Source: VRUG01 sp965372745
Lineage (GTDB): Bacteria > Planctomycetota > Phycisphaerae > Sedimentisphaerales > Anaerobacaceae
DNA: 16,477 nt
Assembly (NCBI GenBank): GCA_965372745.1
Contig: CBDVDM010000035.1
Location: 1 to 16,477 of the forward strand
Direction: 5' to 3'
In this document: piece after piece, positions 8,001 to 14,936 of the stretch
How positions within the stretch are numbered: position 1 is the stretch's first letter
How the letters are laid out: each line of letters starts with the position of its first letter
Notes under the pieces: generated by a model
The model's database searches: none
What the model saw: the letters and a program-made list of their open reading frames with translations, nothing else
What the model was told of the DNA's origin: nothing
Made by a program: the position numbers and the translations under genes

Positions 8001-9728
8001 GGCAGTGGCGGCATCCCACAAATCTTCATAGGCATCAAGAGTACCATCCGTAGCTTCGATGGTGTATGTAGGCTCGTCTGGCCAACCAATAGGTTTTACC
8101 ACATCATAATCCTCGGCATTGCCGCCGAAATATGATGCTGCATAGCGTGCTTCAGGGCGCTCCTCTGACTGGTAGATACCCCAGTATTGACCATTTATAT
8201 AGAGATGGTAATAACGGCTGCGGGTATAAGGCTGTCCCATCTGACCCTGAGTGTCACGAGAGAATACCTCGCGGAGCATTGTATTTTGAGAATCGCCATT
8301 ATAACTCCATGAATAGTTCTGGGCAGTGCGAAGGTCCATTTTCTCAAACTTATCAACACCCTCATTGCCAAACATAGGATAATCCAATTCAGCATCTCCA
8401 TAGTCGCTCCTGAAGAATAATCGAAATGCGTGCTTGGGGTTATCTGGATGGCGGCTCCAGCCGCCACGGATACGAAGGCCTGCATTAACCTGGAAACCTT
8501 CGCTGTCATCAGGGTTGATTAACTCTACTGATGTCGGTCTTTCCCACACATCACCATGCTGTTCGGCGTTTACATAAATGCCAGTCGAAGAATCGAACAA
8601 GTTGTCCAAATCTGTTACTAACGAAATTGTAGGTATTGCCAGCAGTGCGTCATCAACCAATCCTATATAATCACCATCATAGACCACATCCGGGTCCATT
8701 CCATAATCTATTTCCTGGCCATTAACCGAGCCTGTGGGCCATCCCTGACCGGGTGTACCAGACTGGGTTATGACATCGTCGAGGAAGAGATATGTCTGAG
8801 TATCAATATTAGTAGGCATCCATCCGGCTTTGAAGGCTTTTGCACGCAGGCATGTTGTACTGTTAATTAAAATAGGAGTTGAATATAAAGAGCTGGTTTC
8901 TGTTGGTTCGCTGCCGTCGATGGTACAACGTATCTCTGCATCGGTGGTATTGCAATTTATACCAAGATTAAACGATGAGGTGTAAAAACCTTGGTCATGA
9001 CTGAATTGGGTATCCGCTACAACATCGACATAAGCCCCACTGTTTGGCTGCAGGGGGGTAGGAGTGGCAAAGAACCGTAAGATACTGCTGGCATCAGGGT
9101 AACGGCCATAGGAAATGTCGGTCACCTGGTCACCAAAAGAGATACTGTCAATTAGTGAGATACCGTCAAACTGGAACAGACCAATATCTTCGCCGCTAGC
9201 ACTCAGTTTGAAGGTAGCGTGTAAGGTTCCTTTGCTGGGTGTATCATCGGCCCAAATCACCAGATAGCCGTTAGGAGCAATAGTAGTAGCAGAAGGATTA
9301 TTTGTAGGTATTTGCCATTTGTTCGGTACTGCAAGGTCGTCTGTTAAATACATACCGCCGATATCAATAGCAACTGTATCGGCATTGTATATTTCAACCC
9401 AATCATTGTAGTCTCCATATGGATCTGCATAAGCAGCATTATTTGAAGCCATAAATTCATTGATAGTTAGAGATGTGACAGTTTCTGTCCAGTTTTGCGC
9501 CAATGCAGCAAAATCGTCCATATTGACTCCCATAAAACCGTCGAAGTCTGCACAGTCAGGGCCGGAACAGCTTGGGTCCAGCCATTGCGCAGCGAAGATT
9601 TTGAGGTCATGGAAATCTACGGTGCAATCCTGATTCAAATCACCAACAGGGCAGATGGCCTGGGCAGGACTTACAAAAAGTGTGCACAAAAATAATACAG
9701 ATAACAAGACCTTTGCAAAATTAAGCAT
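5070..9728 (-). CDS. Secreted CotH-kinase / lamin-tail / dockerin-like multidomain protein
   Basis: This 1552-residue exported protein begins with a signal peptide (1-24, cleavage after AQA). A dockerin-like pair of calcium loops follows (26-80: GDLNQDCTVDFHDL and DFDGFMGVNMDDF). Next come a lamin-tail domain (about 84-210), a chitobiase-C-terminal-like domain (about 245-315) and a CotH domain (about 395-760). CotH hallmarks are RIRGGWSRHPDNPKHAFRL (419-437), LYINGQYWGIYQSEE (509-523) and WKFFRHDAEHSLF (648-660), where D654 is the probable metal-binding aspartate. A second chitobiase-like domain is split (about 803-840 and 1033-1067) by an inserted beta-rich domain. Three more lamin-tail domains fill about 1075-1185, 1240-1352 and 1380-1508. 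CotH proteins are atypical kinases acting on secreted proteins. The gene has its own promoter and lies upstream of the VTC/DUF4956 genes, its usual neighbours. The start is fixed by GGAGGAGG just before the ATG. No membrane anchor or sorting tail is seen at the C-terminus. Confidence 0.85.
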   Translation of the reverse strand: MLNFAKVLLSVLFLCTLFVSPAQAICPVGDLNQDCTVDFHDLKIFAAQWLDPSCSGPDCADFDGFMGVNMDDFAALAQNWTETVTSLTINEFMASNNAAYADPYGDYNDWVEIYNADTVAIDIGGMYLTDDLAVPNKWQIPTNNPSATTIAPNGYLVIWADDTPSKGTLHATFKLSASGEDIGLFQFDGISLIDSISFGDQVTDISYGRYPDASSILRFFATPTPLQPNSGAYVDVVADTQFSHDQGFYTSSFNLGINCNTTDAEIRCTIDGSEPTETSSLYSTPILINSTTCLRAKAFKAGWMPTNIDTQTYLFLDDVITQSGTPGQGWPTGSVNGQEIDYGMDPDVVYDGDYIGLVDDALLAIPTISLVTDLDNLFDSSTGIYVNAEQHGDVWERPTSVELINPDDSEGFQVNAGLRIRGGWSRHPDNPKHAFRLFFRSDYGDAELDYPMFGNEGVDKFEKMDLRTAQNYSWSYNGDSQNTMLREVFSRDTQGQMGQPYTRSRYYHLYINGQYWGIYQSEERPEARYAASYFGGNAEDYDVVKPIGWPDEPTYTIEATDGTLDAYEDLWDAATAGFADNSAYYQVQGLDPDGTRNPAYNVQLDVDNLIDYMLNTFYVGDFDSPITIWFSGVNNFYALYNRNGQDGWKFFRHDAEHSLFAHVGGDWFWRSIDVTGPYNFTSAFSMFNPQWLHERLTANAEYRMRFADRTYKHFFNDGPLVASTAVATITARKNQIDSAIIAESARWGDSKTSTPKTRNDDWLPTVNTLISNFFPTRIGVVIGQLRNDSWYPNTNPPTYNQHGGYVSSGFNLTMTNPNGSGTIYYTLDGSDPRISGDSASGTTTTLVSENASKRVTVPTGSISSWNTPGFNDSSWTLGTGGVGYERNPGDPVNYASLINIDVESGMYNTNSTSYIRIPFNVDAGDLPSYTSMSLNIRYDDGFIAYINGVKVAEHLAPGTPAWNSNSTNQRSDSECVNLAAFNISGHIGDLQAGSNMLAIQGLNVSNTSSDFLISAELEVSAGGGSPGDVSPTASAYTGPVTLTTSTQVKARVLDSSEWSALNETVFAIGPVAEKLRITEIMYHPQDTGNPNDPNEEFIELQNIGTTALNLNLVSLTNGVYFTFPDMSLAAGDYVLVVKDINAFEAQYGTGMNIAGEYSASLSNGGEEIDLDDAIGTEILDFDYKDGWRDITDGEGFSLTIINPSNPDVNSWDVKASWRASAYKDGSPDAGDDGIIPNPGDIVINEVLAHSDTIPHDWIELHNTTGSSIDIGGWYLSDNDSNETTLKKSQIAPGTSISGNGYIVFYQNTHFSEFALSENGEKVCLSSAEDGVLTGFRKKEDFGASQADIAFGRYQKSDDSFNFVAMSSNTAGSANAEPKVGPIVINEIMYNPDSGNQNEEYIELHNISDSAVTLYDYSTSEPWKFTDGIDFTFPDDPPVTIPAGGYLMVVKNPTAFTSKYGSMPGGVDVLGPYEGYLSNGGEKVEISMPGDVDNQAVRQYIRVDRVNYNDKTPWPTEPDGNGNYSLTRKVSSDYGNDVINWQADTPSPGTINP

Positions 9729-9730
9729 TG

Positions 9731-9742
9731 ACCTCCTCCTTT
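9731..9742 (-). promoter_or_regulatory. Strong ribosome-binding site of the CotH gene
   Basis: The minus strand reads AAAGGAGGAGGT three to six nt before the ATG at 9728. It is the strongest Shine-Dalgarno match in the window, in contrast to the weak or missing sites of the VTC operon. It fixes the start codon of the long secreted protein. Confidence 0.75.
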
Positions 9743-9760
9743 GGTTAATGTGAACAATTT

Positions 9761-9789
9761 ATTATACCAAATTTTATGCCTTAAAACAA
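9761..9789 (-). promoter_or_regulatory. Extended -10 promoter of the CotH gene
   Basis: On the minus strand TTGTTT (9789-9784) is followed by a 17-nt spacer and a perfect TATAAT (9766-9761), preceded by TGG as an extended -10. The predicted start is near 9754, giving a short leader of about 25 nt. The -35 is weak (three of six), as is common when an extended -10 is present. Confidence 0.55.
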
Positions 9790-9965
9790 GCCTAAAACGA
9801 CACATAAAGGGAATAGACATATCTGAAACAGCATTTACGGCCTGAAAAACACAAAATATTCAACGTCCCATAATATATGTTATGTTTCATTCAGGTTTTC
9901 TGTAAATATATTAATTATGCTGACATGACTAACATGAGCCATGAAAATCGGTCAGTTTGAGTTAA

Positions 9966-11579
9966 TTAATGCTCTGGAGACTGGTAATTTGCTTTTATAG
10001 CCTGATTTGTAGTATCTGTGAGGTTGTCCCACATGGCCGATGCTCTATCCAGGAGGCCGAGATTTTGCAAAATAATCGAGATATTTACCGTGGTATCTGT
10101 GGATGCGAAGTTATCATGCATATATTGTTCGAGATTTAACAGAGAAGATGCGAATTTTATCTTGTCGCAATACAATAAGGCTGTTTTGTAATGTAAATTA
10201 AGTGTGTCCTGATTAAGACAATTATCGGCAACGAGGTATTTTTGAGCCTGCTGCTTTCTGTCAGTTTCAAATAAACAAACAAGTAATTTGCTCTTTGCCC
10301 TGTTGAACATGGGATTTATATCCAAAGCGGCCTGGAATTGATTCAGGGCATCTTCAAGCTGGTTTACGCTCATCATGAGAACCCCGAGTCTGTAATGCAA
10401 ATCCGGGTTGTTCGGACGCAGTGATATCTGCTGTTGATGTGCTGCAATGACAGTGTCTATTAGATTGCCCGAGTTGGTTGACTGATAATGAATAGCCTTT
10501 TCTTCAAGTCCGGCTTTGAATTGTAAAGTTGCTGCCTGAGCAAACAGCAGTGAGCTGTTCGGCTGAATAGATGCCGCAAGCGATAAGGTTACAAATGCCT
10601 CATAGGAATTGCCTGCCATTTTTTGAGCAATTGCAAGCCCTATATAAGCGTCGACAATTTTGTCGTTAATTTCCACAGCTTTATTAAACTGCTTTGCGGC
10701 AAGGGATTCATTTCCAAGTTGTAAGTATTGAGTGCCGAGTTTTATGGTTGCCTCAAGAAAATCTGGACAGATATTGAGTGCCTGTTCATAGTAATAAATG
10801 CTTTCCTGTATTGAATCTAACTTGCCAAGAATGTCAGCTCGTTTTAAGAGCAAATCAGGTCTCGGGTCATGAGCCTGCAGAATGTTATCGATATGTTCCA
10901 TTGCGACATAAAGTTGGCCTTGGTGAATCAGTTGGTCAATTTCGTTATTTTCGGTGTTAAAATTATCAGGGTGTATCAAAATTGCGGTGTTGAATGTCTC
11001 GACGGCCTTTGAGAAATCGGCATGTGCAATGTATAAATGTCCCAGAATGATAAGGGATGCAATATCATCCGGATATTCATTTTTTAATAATTCATATTCG
11101 AGTATGGTTTTTTCGATTTGAGCATTTTTGAAGTAGATGGCAGCTAATCGCTGTCTCGGCAACTGTAAGTAGTTTTTAAACTTCAGGCAGTCCTGATAAA
11201 ATTCGATTGCTTGTGGCTGTTGTCCGAGTCTTTCGTGGCAATGTCCCAGGGCATAAAGAGCCATGGTATTGTTTGGCTGTCGTGTGTAGATAGAATTCAA
11301 TTCTTCAACAGCATTTTCCAGCCGATTTTCCTGGAGATAGATTGCAGCAGCAGCCATTCTGCCTAAAATGCATGAAGGGTTGTCAAATAGATAAAGCCTC
11401 AACTGCTCTTTTGCGGCTTTGGTTTTCATCTCAGATACCAGTGAGCTGACTTTAGTGAGGGATTGAGACCGGCCAGGTTGAACGTTGCCGCGTTCTTTTA
11501 TCTCGTTTAGCCAATGCCAAATCAACTCGGCAGTATCAGTGGCGATTGCCCTGCCGAGAATTTCCAGTAAAATACTCAT
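9966..11579 (-). CDS. Tetratricopeptide-repeat (TPR) protein
   Basis: The 537-residue protein is made mostly of TPR helix pairs, with about nine units: about 70-103, 105-138, 140-171, 174-205, 212-240, 242-274, 276-308, 310-341 and 392-425. Typical repeat residues are seen, for example ALYALGHCHERLGQQPQAIEFY and LHYRLGVLMMSVNQLEDAL. TPR arrays bind other proteins and scaffold complexes. There is no signal peptide, membrane segment or enzymatic domain, so it is probably cytoplasmic. The N-terminus (MSILLEILGRA) precedes a helical region before the first repeat. The ATG at 11579 has a modest AAGGGTGAT about three nt upstream. The gene stands alone: 237 nt separate it from the CotH gene downstream and 281 nt from the response regulator upstream. 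A partner cannot be inferred from the sequence. Confidence 0.8.
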   Translation of the reverse strand: MSILLEILGRAIATDTAELIWHWLNEIKERGNVQPGRSQSLTKVSSLVSEMKTKAAKEQLRLYLFDNPSCILGRMAAAAIYLQENRLENAVEELNSIYTRQPNNTMALYALGHCHERLGQQPQAIEFYQDCLKFKNYLQLPRQRLAAIYFKNAQIEKTILEYELLKNEYPDDIASLIILGHLYIAHADFSKAVETFNTAILIHPDNFNTENNEIDQLIHQGQLYVAMEHIDNILQAHDPRPDLLLKRADILGKLDSIQESIYYYEQALNICPDFLEATIKLGTQYLQLGNESLAAKQFNKAVEINDKIVDAYIGLAIAQKMAGNSYEAFVTLSLAASIQPNSSLLFAQAATLQFKAGLEEKAIHYQSTNSGNLIDTVIAAHQQQISLRPNNPDLHYRLGVLMMSVNQLEDALNQFQAALDINPMFNRAKSKLLVCLFETDRKQQAQKYLVADNCLNQDTLNLHYKTALLYCDKIKFASSLLNLEQYMHDNFASTDTTVNISIILQNLGLLDRASAMWDNLTDTTNQAIKANYQSPEH

Positions 11580-11860
11580 ACATCACCCTTCTTTATGTAA
11601 ATAAACGATTGAATATGAGTTACACAGAGGGTATCGACCATATAATTTGGAGTGTTAACATGAGGTTTTGTAAATAGTTGCAGTAAATGATAATTTGTAC
11701 GGATTATATTGCGGTTGTGTGTGCTGTATGGATTGTTCTGGTTTTAGTTGCGGATTTTGGGACGTTTTTTTGCTAAGCTATAGATAGTTCTCTGAGGCTA
11801 TTTGATTATAGGTCGCAACCCCCTGCCAGTAGTTAAAAAAGTTACCAGCGAAAATATGAA
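11580..11860. other. Intergenic region with nothing recognised
   Basis: This 281-nt AT-rich stretch lies between the TPR gene and the response regulator. It should hold the TPR promoter and the response-regulator 3' end, but I found no convincing -35/-10 pair, terminator hairpin, RNA gene or small coding region. Confidence 0.5.
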
Positions 11861-12331
11861 TTACTTTTGTGCATGTTTTTCAATCTCGCTTAAGTATGCT
11901 AATGTTCTTTCGAGTTTGTCGCTTAGATGTTTTAATTTGAGCATGGTTTTAACCCGTGTCAGGAGTTCAAGTTTGTTTACAGGTTTTGAGAGGAAATCAT
12001 CGGTGCCGGAATCGATACCACGTTCTATGTCACCGAATTCATTAAGTGCAGTCACCATGATGACGGGGATATCAGTAGTTTTCGGGTCGTTTTTTAACTT
12101 CCTGCAAACCTCGAAGCCGCTCATTTTTGGCATCATAATATCAAGCAGGACCAGGTCAATCGGCTGGTTTGCTATAATGTCAAGCGCTCCGGGCCCGTCA
12201 TTGGCGGCTACAGTATGACAATCCAGGTCTTCAAGATATGCCTGTAACAACTCCAGGTTTTGCTGATTATCGTCAACAACAAGTATTACAGGTGTTTTTG
12301 TTTCATCCAACGGATGCACAGAATCTTTCAT
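11861..12331 (-). CDS. Stand-alone response regulator (REC domain) with C-terminal coiled coil
   Basis: This is a 156-residue single-domain receiver. From the chosen start, the acidic pair is D20-D21 (ILVVDDN), the phospho-acceptor is D64 (LVLLDIMMP), the switch threonine is T94 (VIMVTAL) and the conserved lysine is K116 (FLSKP). All catalytic residues are therefore intact. No DNA-binding or enzymatic output domain follows; the last 30 or so residues are a Leu/Lys/Glu-rich helix that could form a coiled coil. The ATG at 12331 is chosen because GAGGAG lies 9 nt upstream; a GTG at 12358 in the same frame is less likely. A 13-bp tandem repeat lies just upstream. The 96-residue protein and the histidine kinase are close by and probably in the same pathway. 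It may signal by protein contact, as in CheY- or Spo0F-like relays. Confidence 0.88.
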   Translation of the reverse strand: MKDSVHPLDETKTPVILVVDDNQQNLELLQAYLEDLDCHTVAANDGPGALDIIANQPIDLVLLDIMMPKMSGFEVCRKLKNDPKTTDIPVIMVTALNEFGDIERGIDSGTDDFLSKPVNKLELLTRVKTMLKLKHLSDKLERTLAYLSEIEKHAQK

Positions 12332-12358
12332 AAGCAATAACTCCTCATATATCAGCAC

Positions 12359-12385
12359 ATAGCGTATAGTTTATAGCGTATAGTT
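12359..12385. repeat. Perfect 13-bp tandem direct repeat upstream of the response regulator
   Basis: ATAGCGTATAGTT occurs at 12359-12371 and again at 12373-12385, separated by one T (14-bp period). It lies 28 bp upstream of the response-regulator start and just before its Shine-Dalgarno sequence, so it would fall in the promoter or leader. Two TTGCAA motifs follow on its far side. It could be a paired operator or a low-complexity intergenic repeat. Confidence 0.6.
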
Positions 12386-12434
12386 GCAATTTTAATTTTG
12401 CAATTATTTTTGTACAGCGGTTAAACACTTCCTG

Positions 12435-12725
12435 TCAAAAATCAGTTGTTTTTTGCATCTGCTTTTTACGGTCATCGTAATCTTCTATAAACTGTCTAAT
12501 TTGCGGTTTGATAAAGATTTTTTCGATGTCAATTACGTTTAATACGGCTTCAGCACATAGAGCGGAGGTCTCGGCTGCAGGAGCCTGTGTATCGACGAAA
12601 AAAATCTTTTTACCTTTTATATTGCACAATCCTCCGCCGTTTCCACCCAGTGATTCAGAGCGAATCGAAACGTTATTTTCTTCTAACAAAGCCAGAAGTT
12701 GCTCTAAAATCTGTTGTTTGTTCAT
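12435..12725 (-). CDS. Uncharacterised 96-residue protein
   Basis: I do not recognise a named family. The protein starts with a Leu/Glu-rich helix (about 1-18). A Gly-rich turn follows (ESLGGNGGGLCNIKGKK, about 24-40) and leads into a beta strand (IFFVDT). Then comes an Ala-rich helix with two cysteines in the molecule (AAETSALCAEAVL), and the C-terminus is charged and Lys/Gln-rich. It has no signal peptide or membrane segment and is probably a small soluble alpha/beta protein. The composition and the ordered Gly-rich strand-helix pattern look coding, and the stop is 76 nt before the response-regulator ATG region begins. It lies between the response regulator and the divergently transcribed histidine kinase. 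The ATG at 12725 lacks a good Shine-Dalgarno sequence. A role in this signalling module is inferred only from position. Confidence 0.65.
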   Translation of the reverse strand: MNKQQILEQLLALLEENNVSIRSESLGGNGGGLCNIKGKKIFFVDTQAPAAETSALCAEAVLNVIDIEKIFIKPQIRQFIEDYDDRKKQMQKTTDF

Positions 12726-12867
12726 TTACTTTATTTTGTATGTTTTATTGCGTAATATTGTCGTTTTCCAGGTTCAAGAAAAAACGTATCAAAGGTCGAT
12801 ATAAAAATATAGCTTTGAACCGGCGTTTTACCAACTATTACCAGGTTCAGGTCGTAGATTTTATATC

Positions 12868-12872
12868 AGGAG
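12868..12872 (+). promoter_or_regulatory. Ribosome-binding site fixing the TTG start of the histidine kinase
   Basis: AGGAG lies seven nt before the TTG at 12880. No ATG or GTG with comparable spacing is available in the frame near the conserved domain, so this site supports the unusual start codon. Confidence 0.7.
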
Positions 12873-12879
12873 CAGAGAA

Positions 12880-13659
12880 TTGACAAGTATTATTGAAAAA
12901 CGGCAAAGTTTGCACAGACAGTTAAAGGCACACAGCCATGAAAATACTGGTCTGAAATATCAGATTGGCCAGCTTCAGGCACTGGCAAATATCGGAACAA
13001 CCACATGTATGATAGCTCATGAGATTAATAATCTTCTGACCCCCCTGTCGAGTTATGCTCACCTTGCATTGAATAATCCTGACGATAAGGAATTGACAGA
13101 GAAGGTTCTGCAAAAAACATTTAATAATTGCCGGCGGGCTTCCAAGGTTATGGAAAGTATTCTCGGGGTAGCAAACGCAGAGAGCCGGAAGAAAAAACAC
13201 TGCCGGCTTAGAGATTTAGTTGAGGAGATATTTAATTGTTTATGTCGCGACTTTTCAAAAGACGGTATTATAGTTGAGATAAAGATTGCAGCAGAGTTAA
13301 CGATTTTTGCTGTGCCGGTAAATATTCAACAGGTTATAATGAACCTGATACTTAATGCCCGTGATGCCATTCTGCCGGGTAACGGAACGATAACCATTGA
13401 AGCTGAAGAGTCTGAGGACTTGGTTTGTATAATGATTCGTGACACTGGGGCAGGAATTGAGCCTAAGAACCTGGATAAGATTTTTGACCCTTTTTTCAGC
13501 ACGAAATCCAGTCAAAAAAATTCTACTCAACCGTGCGGTTCAGGCCTTGGCCTTGCCTTTTGTAAGAAAGTGGTGAATGAACATGGCGGGACAATTTTTG
13601 TGAAATCAGAACCGAAAGTTTCAACGACATTTGAAATAAACCTGCCCAAAAGTCAATAA
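12880..13659 (+). CDS. Soluble sensorless histidine kinase (NtrB-like transmitter)
   Basis: This 259-residue protein consists almost only of a kinase core. The H-box is MIAHEINNLLTPL with the phosphorylated H47. The ATPase part has an N-box (NLILNARDAI, about 152-161), a G1/F region (DTGAGIEP and IFDPFFSTK) and a G2 box (GSGLGLAFCKKVV, near 222-234). All are intact. There is no membrane segment, PAS or GAF domain; the first 35 residues are a charged helix. Input must therefore come from a partner protein or from that helix. The TTG start is set by the AGGAG site. The gene is divergent from the 96-residue gene and the response regulator, the most likely phosphotransfer partner. The next gene starts 14 nt after its TAA, so the kinase may share a transcript with the two CNNM-type genes. 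Confidence 0.87.
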   Translation: MTSIIEKRQSLHRQLKAHSHENTGLKYQIGQLQALANIGTTTCMIAHEINNLLTPLSSYAHLALNNPDDKELTEKVLQKTFNNCRRASKVMESILGVANAESRKKKHCRLRDLVEEIFNCLCRDFSKDGIIVEIKIAAELTIFAVPVNIQQVIMNLILNARDAILPGNGTITIEAEESEDLVCIMIRDTGAGIEPKNLDKIFDPFFSTKSSQKNSTQPCGSGLGLAFCKKVVNEHGGTIFVKSEPKVSTTFEINLPKSQ

Positions 13660-13673
13660 GGTGATGTGTAAGA

Positions 13674-14936
13674 GTGGCTGAATTTTATCAATATATTGGC
13701 CATATCGTTTTGATGCTGCTTCTAATTGTTTTTTCTGCGTTTTTTTCAGGCGCAGAAACTGCATTTTTTAATTTATCCCGTCGGCAAATCAAGCTTTTGA
13801 AAAAATCGAAGCATAAGCTGTCCAATTTATCAGCGAGTCTTTTGGATAATCCCAAGCAGTTACTTAGCTGTTTTTCATTCGGTAATATGACGGTTAACGT
13901 TTTATTTTTTGCTATAAGCAGTGTTCTGGTAATGAAAATCGAGCGTAATATAACAGTTTCAGCAGCAGTAGTTACAGCGTTTTTTTCATTTTCCATGCTC
14001 GTATTGTCAGGTGAGATATTGCCAAAATCGATGGCTTACAGTAATTCGCAGGCATTTAGCGTGGTTGCGGCATTGCCGACATTTCTGTATCTTCAAGTTT
14101 TCAAGCCTATAAATTTTGTGTTTAGACTCCTGATAATTGAACCGAGTCTTCGTTTAATTTTAGGTACTGTAAAGAATCCAGAAAGCATTAGTTCTGAGGA
14201 GTTTAAGCTTCTTATCGAACAGATAAGAAAACGCGGGTTGATTACCGCAGATGAAAATAAACTTTTAAGTGAAATTATTGAGCTTGGTTTCCTTAAAGTG
14301 CGGGATTGTCTTTTTCCGCGTGTTGATATGATGGCCTGCGAAGTTACCGATTCGCAAGAACATGCTATTGCGTTAATGCGTGATAATAATCTGACTAAGC
14401 TGCCTGTTTATATCGAATCAATAGATAATATTGTTGGCCATGTTTATTTAAGGCAGCTATTGCTAAATGCTGATAAATCGCTGGATAAATTGGTTCAGCG
14501 AGTTAATTATGTGCCTGAGCAAAAGAAGGTTGAGTCACTTCTGGAATTTTTCCGCGCAACCGACACAGATACAGCGATAGTTGTTGATGAATATGGTGGT
14601 ATTGCCGGGTCAATTAGTCTTGAAGATATTGCAGAGGAGCTGCTTGGCCCTATTGAATTAACTAATAGGATAGAGCCTATAGAGCAAATAGGTCCTTTTG
14701 AATATCGCCTTGCGGGTGATTTGAGTATTCATGAGTGGGCACAAAGTTTCAGGATTGACCCTGATGAGACGCGTATAGTCACAATTGGAGGGATGGTGAC
14801 AGCTATTTTAGGCAAGATCCCCAAATCTGGCGACATTGCAAGAACGCAGAATTTAAAATTTACAGTTGAGCGTGTGAATAAACATCGAATCGAGACATTA
14901 ATTTTAACATTTGAGCCGCTGGGAAATAATGATTGA
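13674..14936 (+). CDS. CNNM/CorC-family membrane protein (DUF21, CBS pair, CorC_HlyC)
   Basis: The full-length 420-residue protein belongs to the CNNM/CorC group of cation (magnesium) transport or efflux proteins. A DUF21 membrane domain occupies about 8-165, with the signature FSGAETAFFNLS (24-35), several hydrophobic segments and the conserved GEILPK (113-118). A CBS pair follows, at about 205-262 (FPRVDMMACEVT, LTKLPVY) and about 270-328 (VVDEYGGIAGSISLEDI). A CorC_HlyC domain spans about 338-414. The GTG start has AAGGTGAT 11-16 nt upstream. It begins 14 nt after the histidine-kinase stop, and its end overlaps the next gene by 8 nt, so the pair is clearly co-transcribed. The family is often called 'hemolysin', which is a historical misnomer. 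The role in divalent cation homeostasis is family knowledge, not seen here. Confidence 0.9.
   Translation: MAEFYQYIGHIVLMLLLIVFSAFFSGAETAFFNLSRRQIKLLKKSKHKLSNLSASLLDNPKQLLSCFSFGNMTVNVLFFAISSVLVMKIERNITVSAAVVTAFFSFSMLVLSGEILPKSMAYSNSQAFSVVAALPTFLYLQVFKPINFVFRLLIIEPSLRLILGTVKNPESISSEEFKLLIEQIRKRGLITADENKLLSEIIELGFLKVRDCLFPRVDMMACEVTDSQEHAIALMRDNNLTKLPVYIESIDNIVGHVYLRQLLLNADKSLDKLVQRVNYVPEQKKVESLLEFFRATDTDTAIVVDEYGGIAGSISLEDIAEELLGPIELTNRIEPIEQIGPFEYRLAGDLSIHEWAQSFRIDPDETRIVTIGGMVTAILGKIPKSGDIARTQNLKFTVERVNKHRIETLILTFEPLGNND

Noticed and set aside
9824..9895. Short inverted repeats (TGAAACA/TGTTTCA and CCTGAA/TTCAGG) upstream of the CotH promoter
   Set aside because: The two pairs are not neatly nested, are more than 50 bp apart and are likely chance matches in AT-rich DNA.
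11802..12218. 138-codon plus-strand open frame
   Set aside because: It runs antisense to the response-regulator gene, whose REC motifs are complete; the antisense frame shows no recognisable domain.
12768..12849. Two CCAGGTTCA copies and an inverted TTGAACC between the divergent small-protein and kinase genes
   Set aside because: The matches are only 7-9 bp with irregular spacing, and no promoter elements align with them, so a regulatory claim is not supported.
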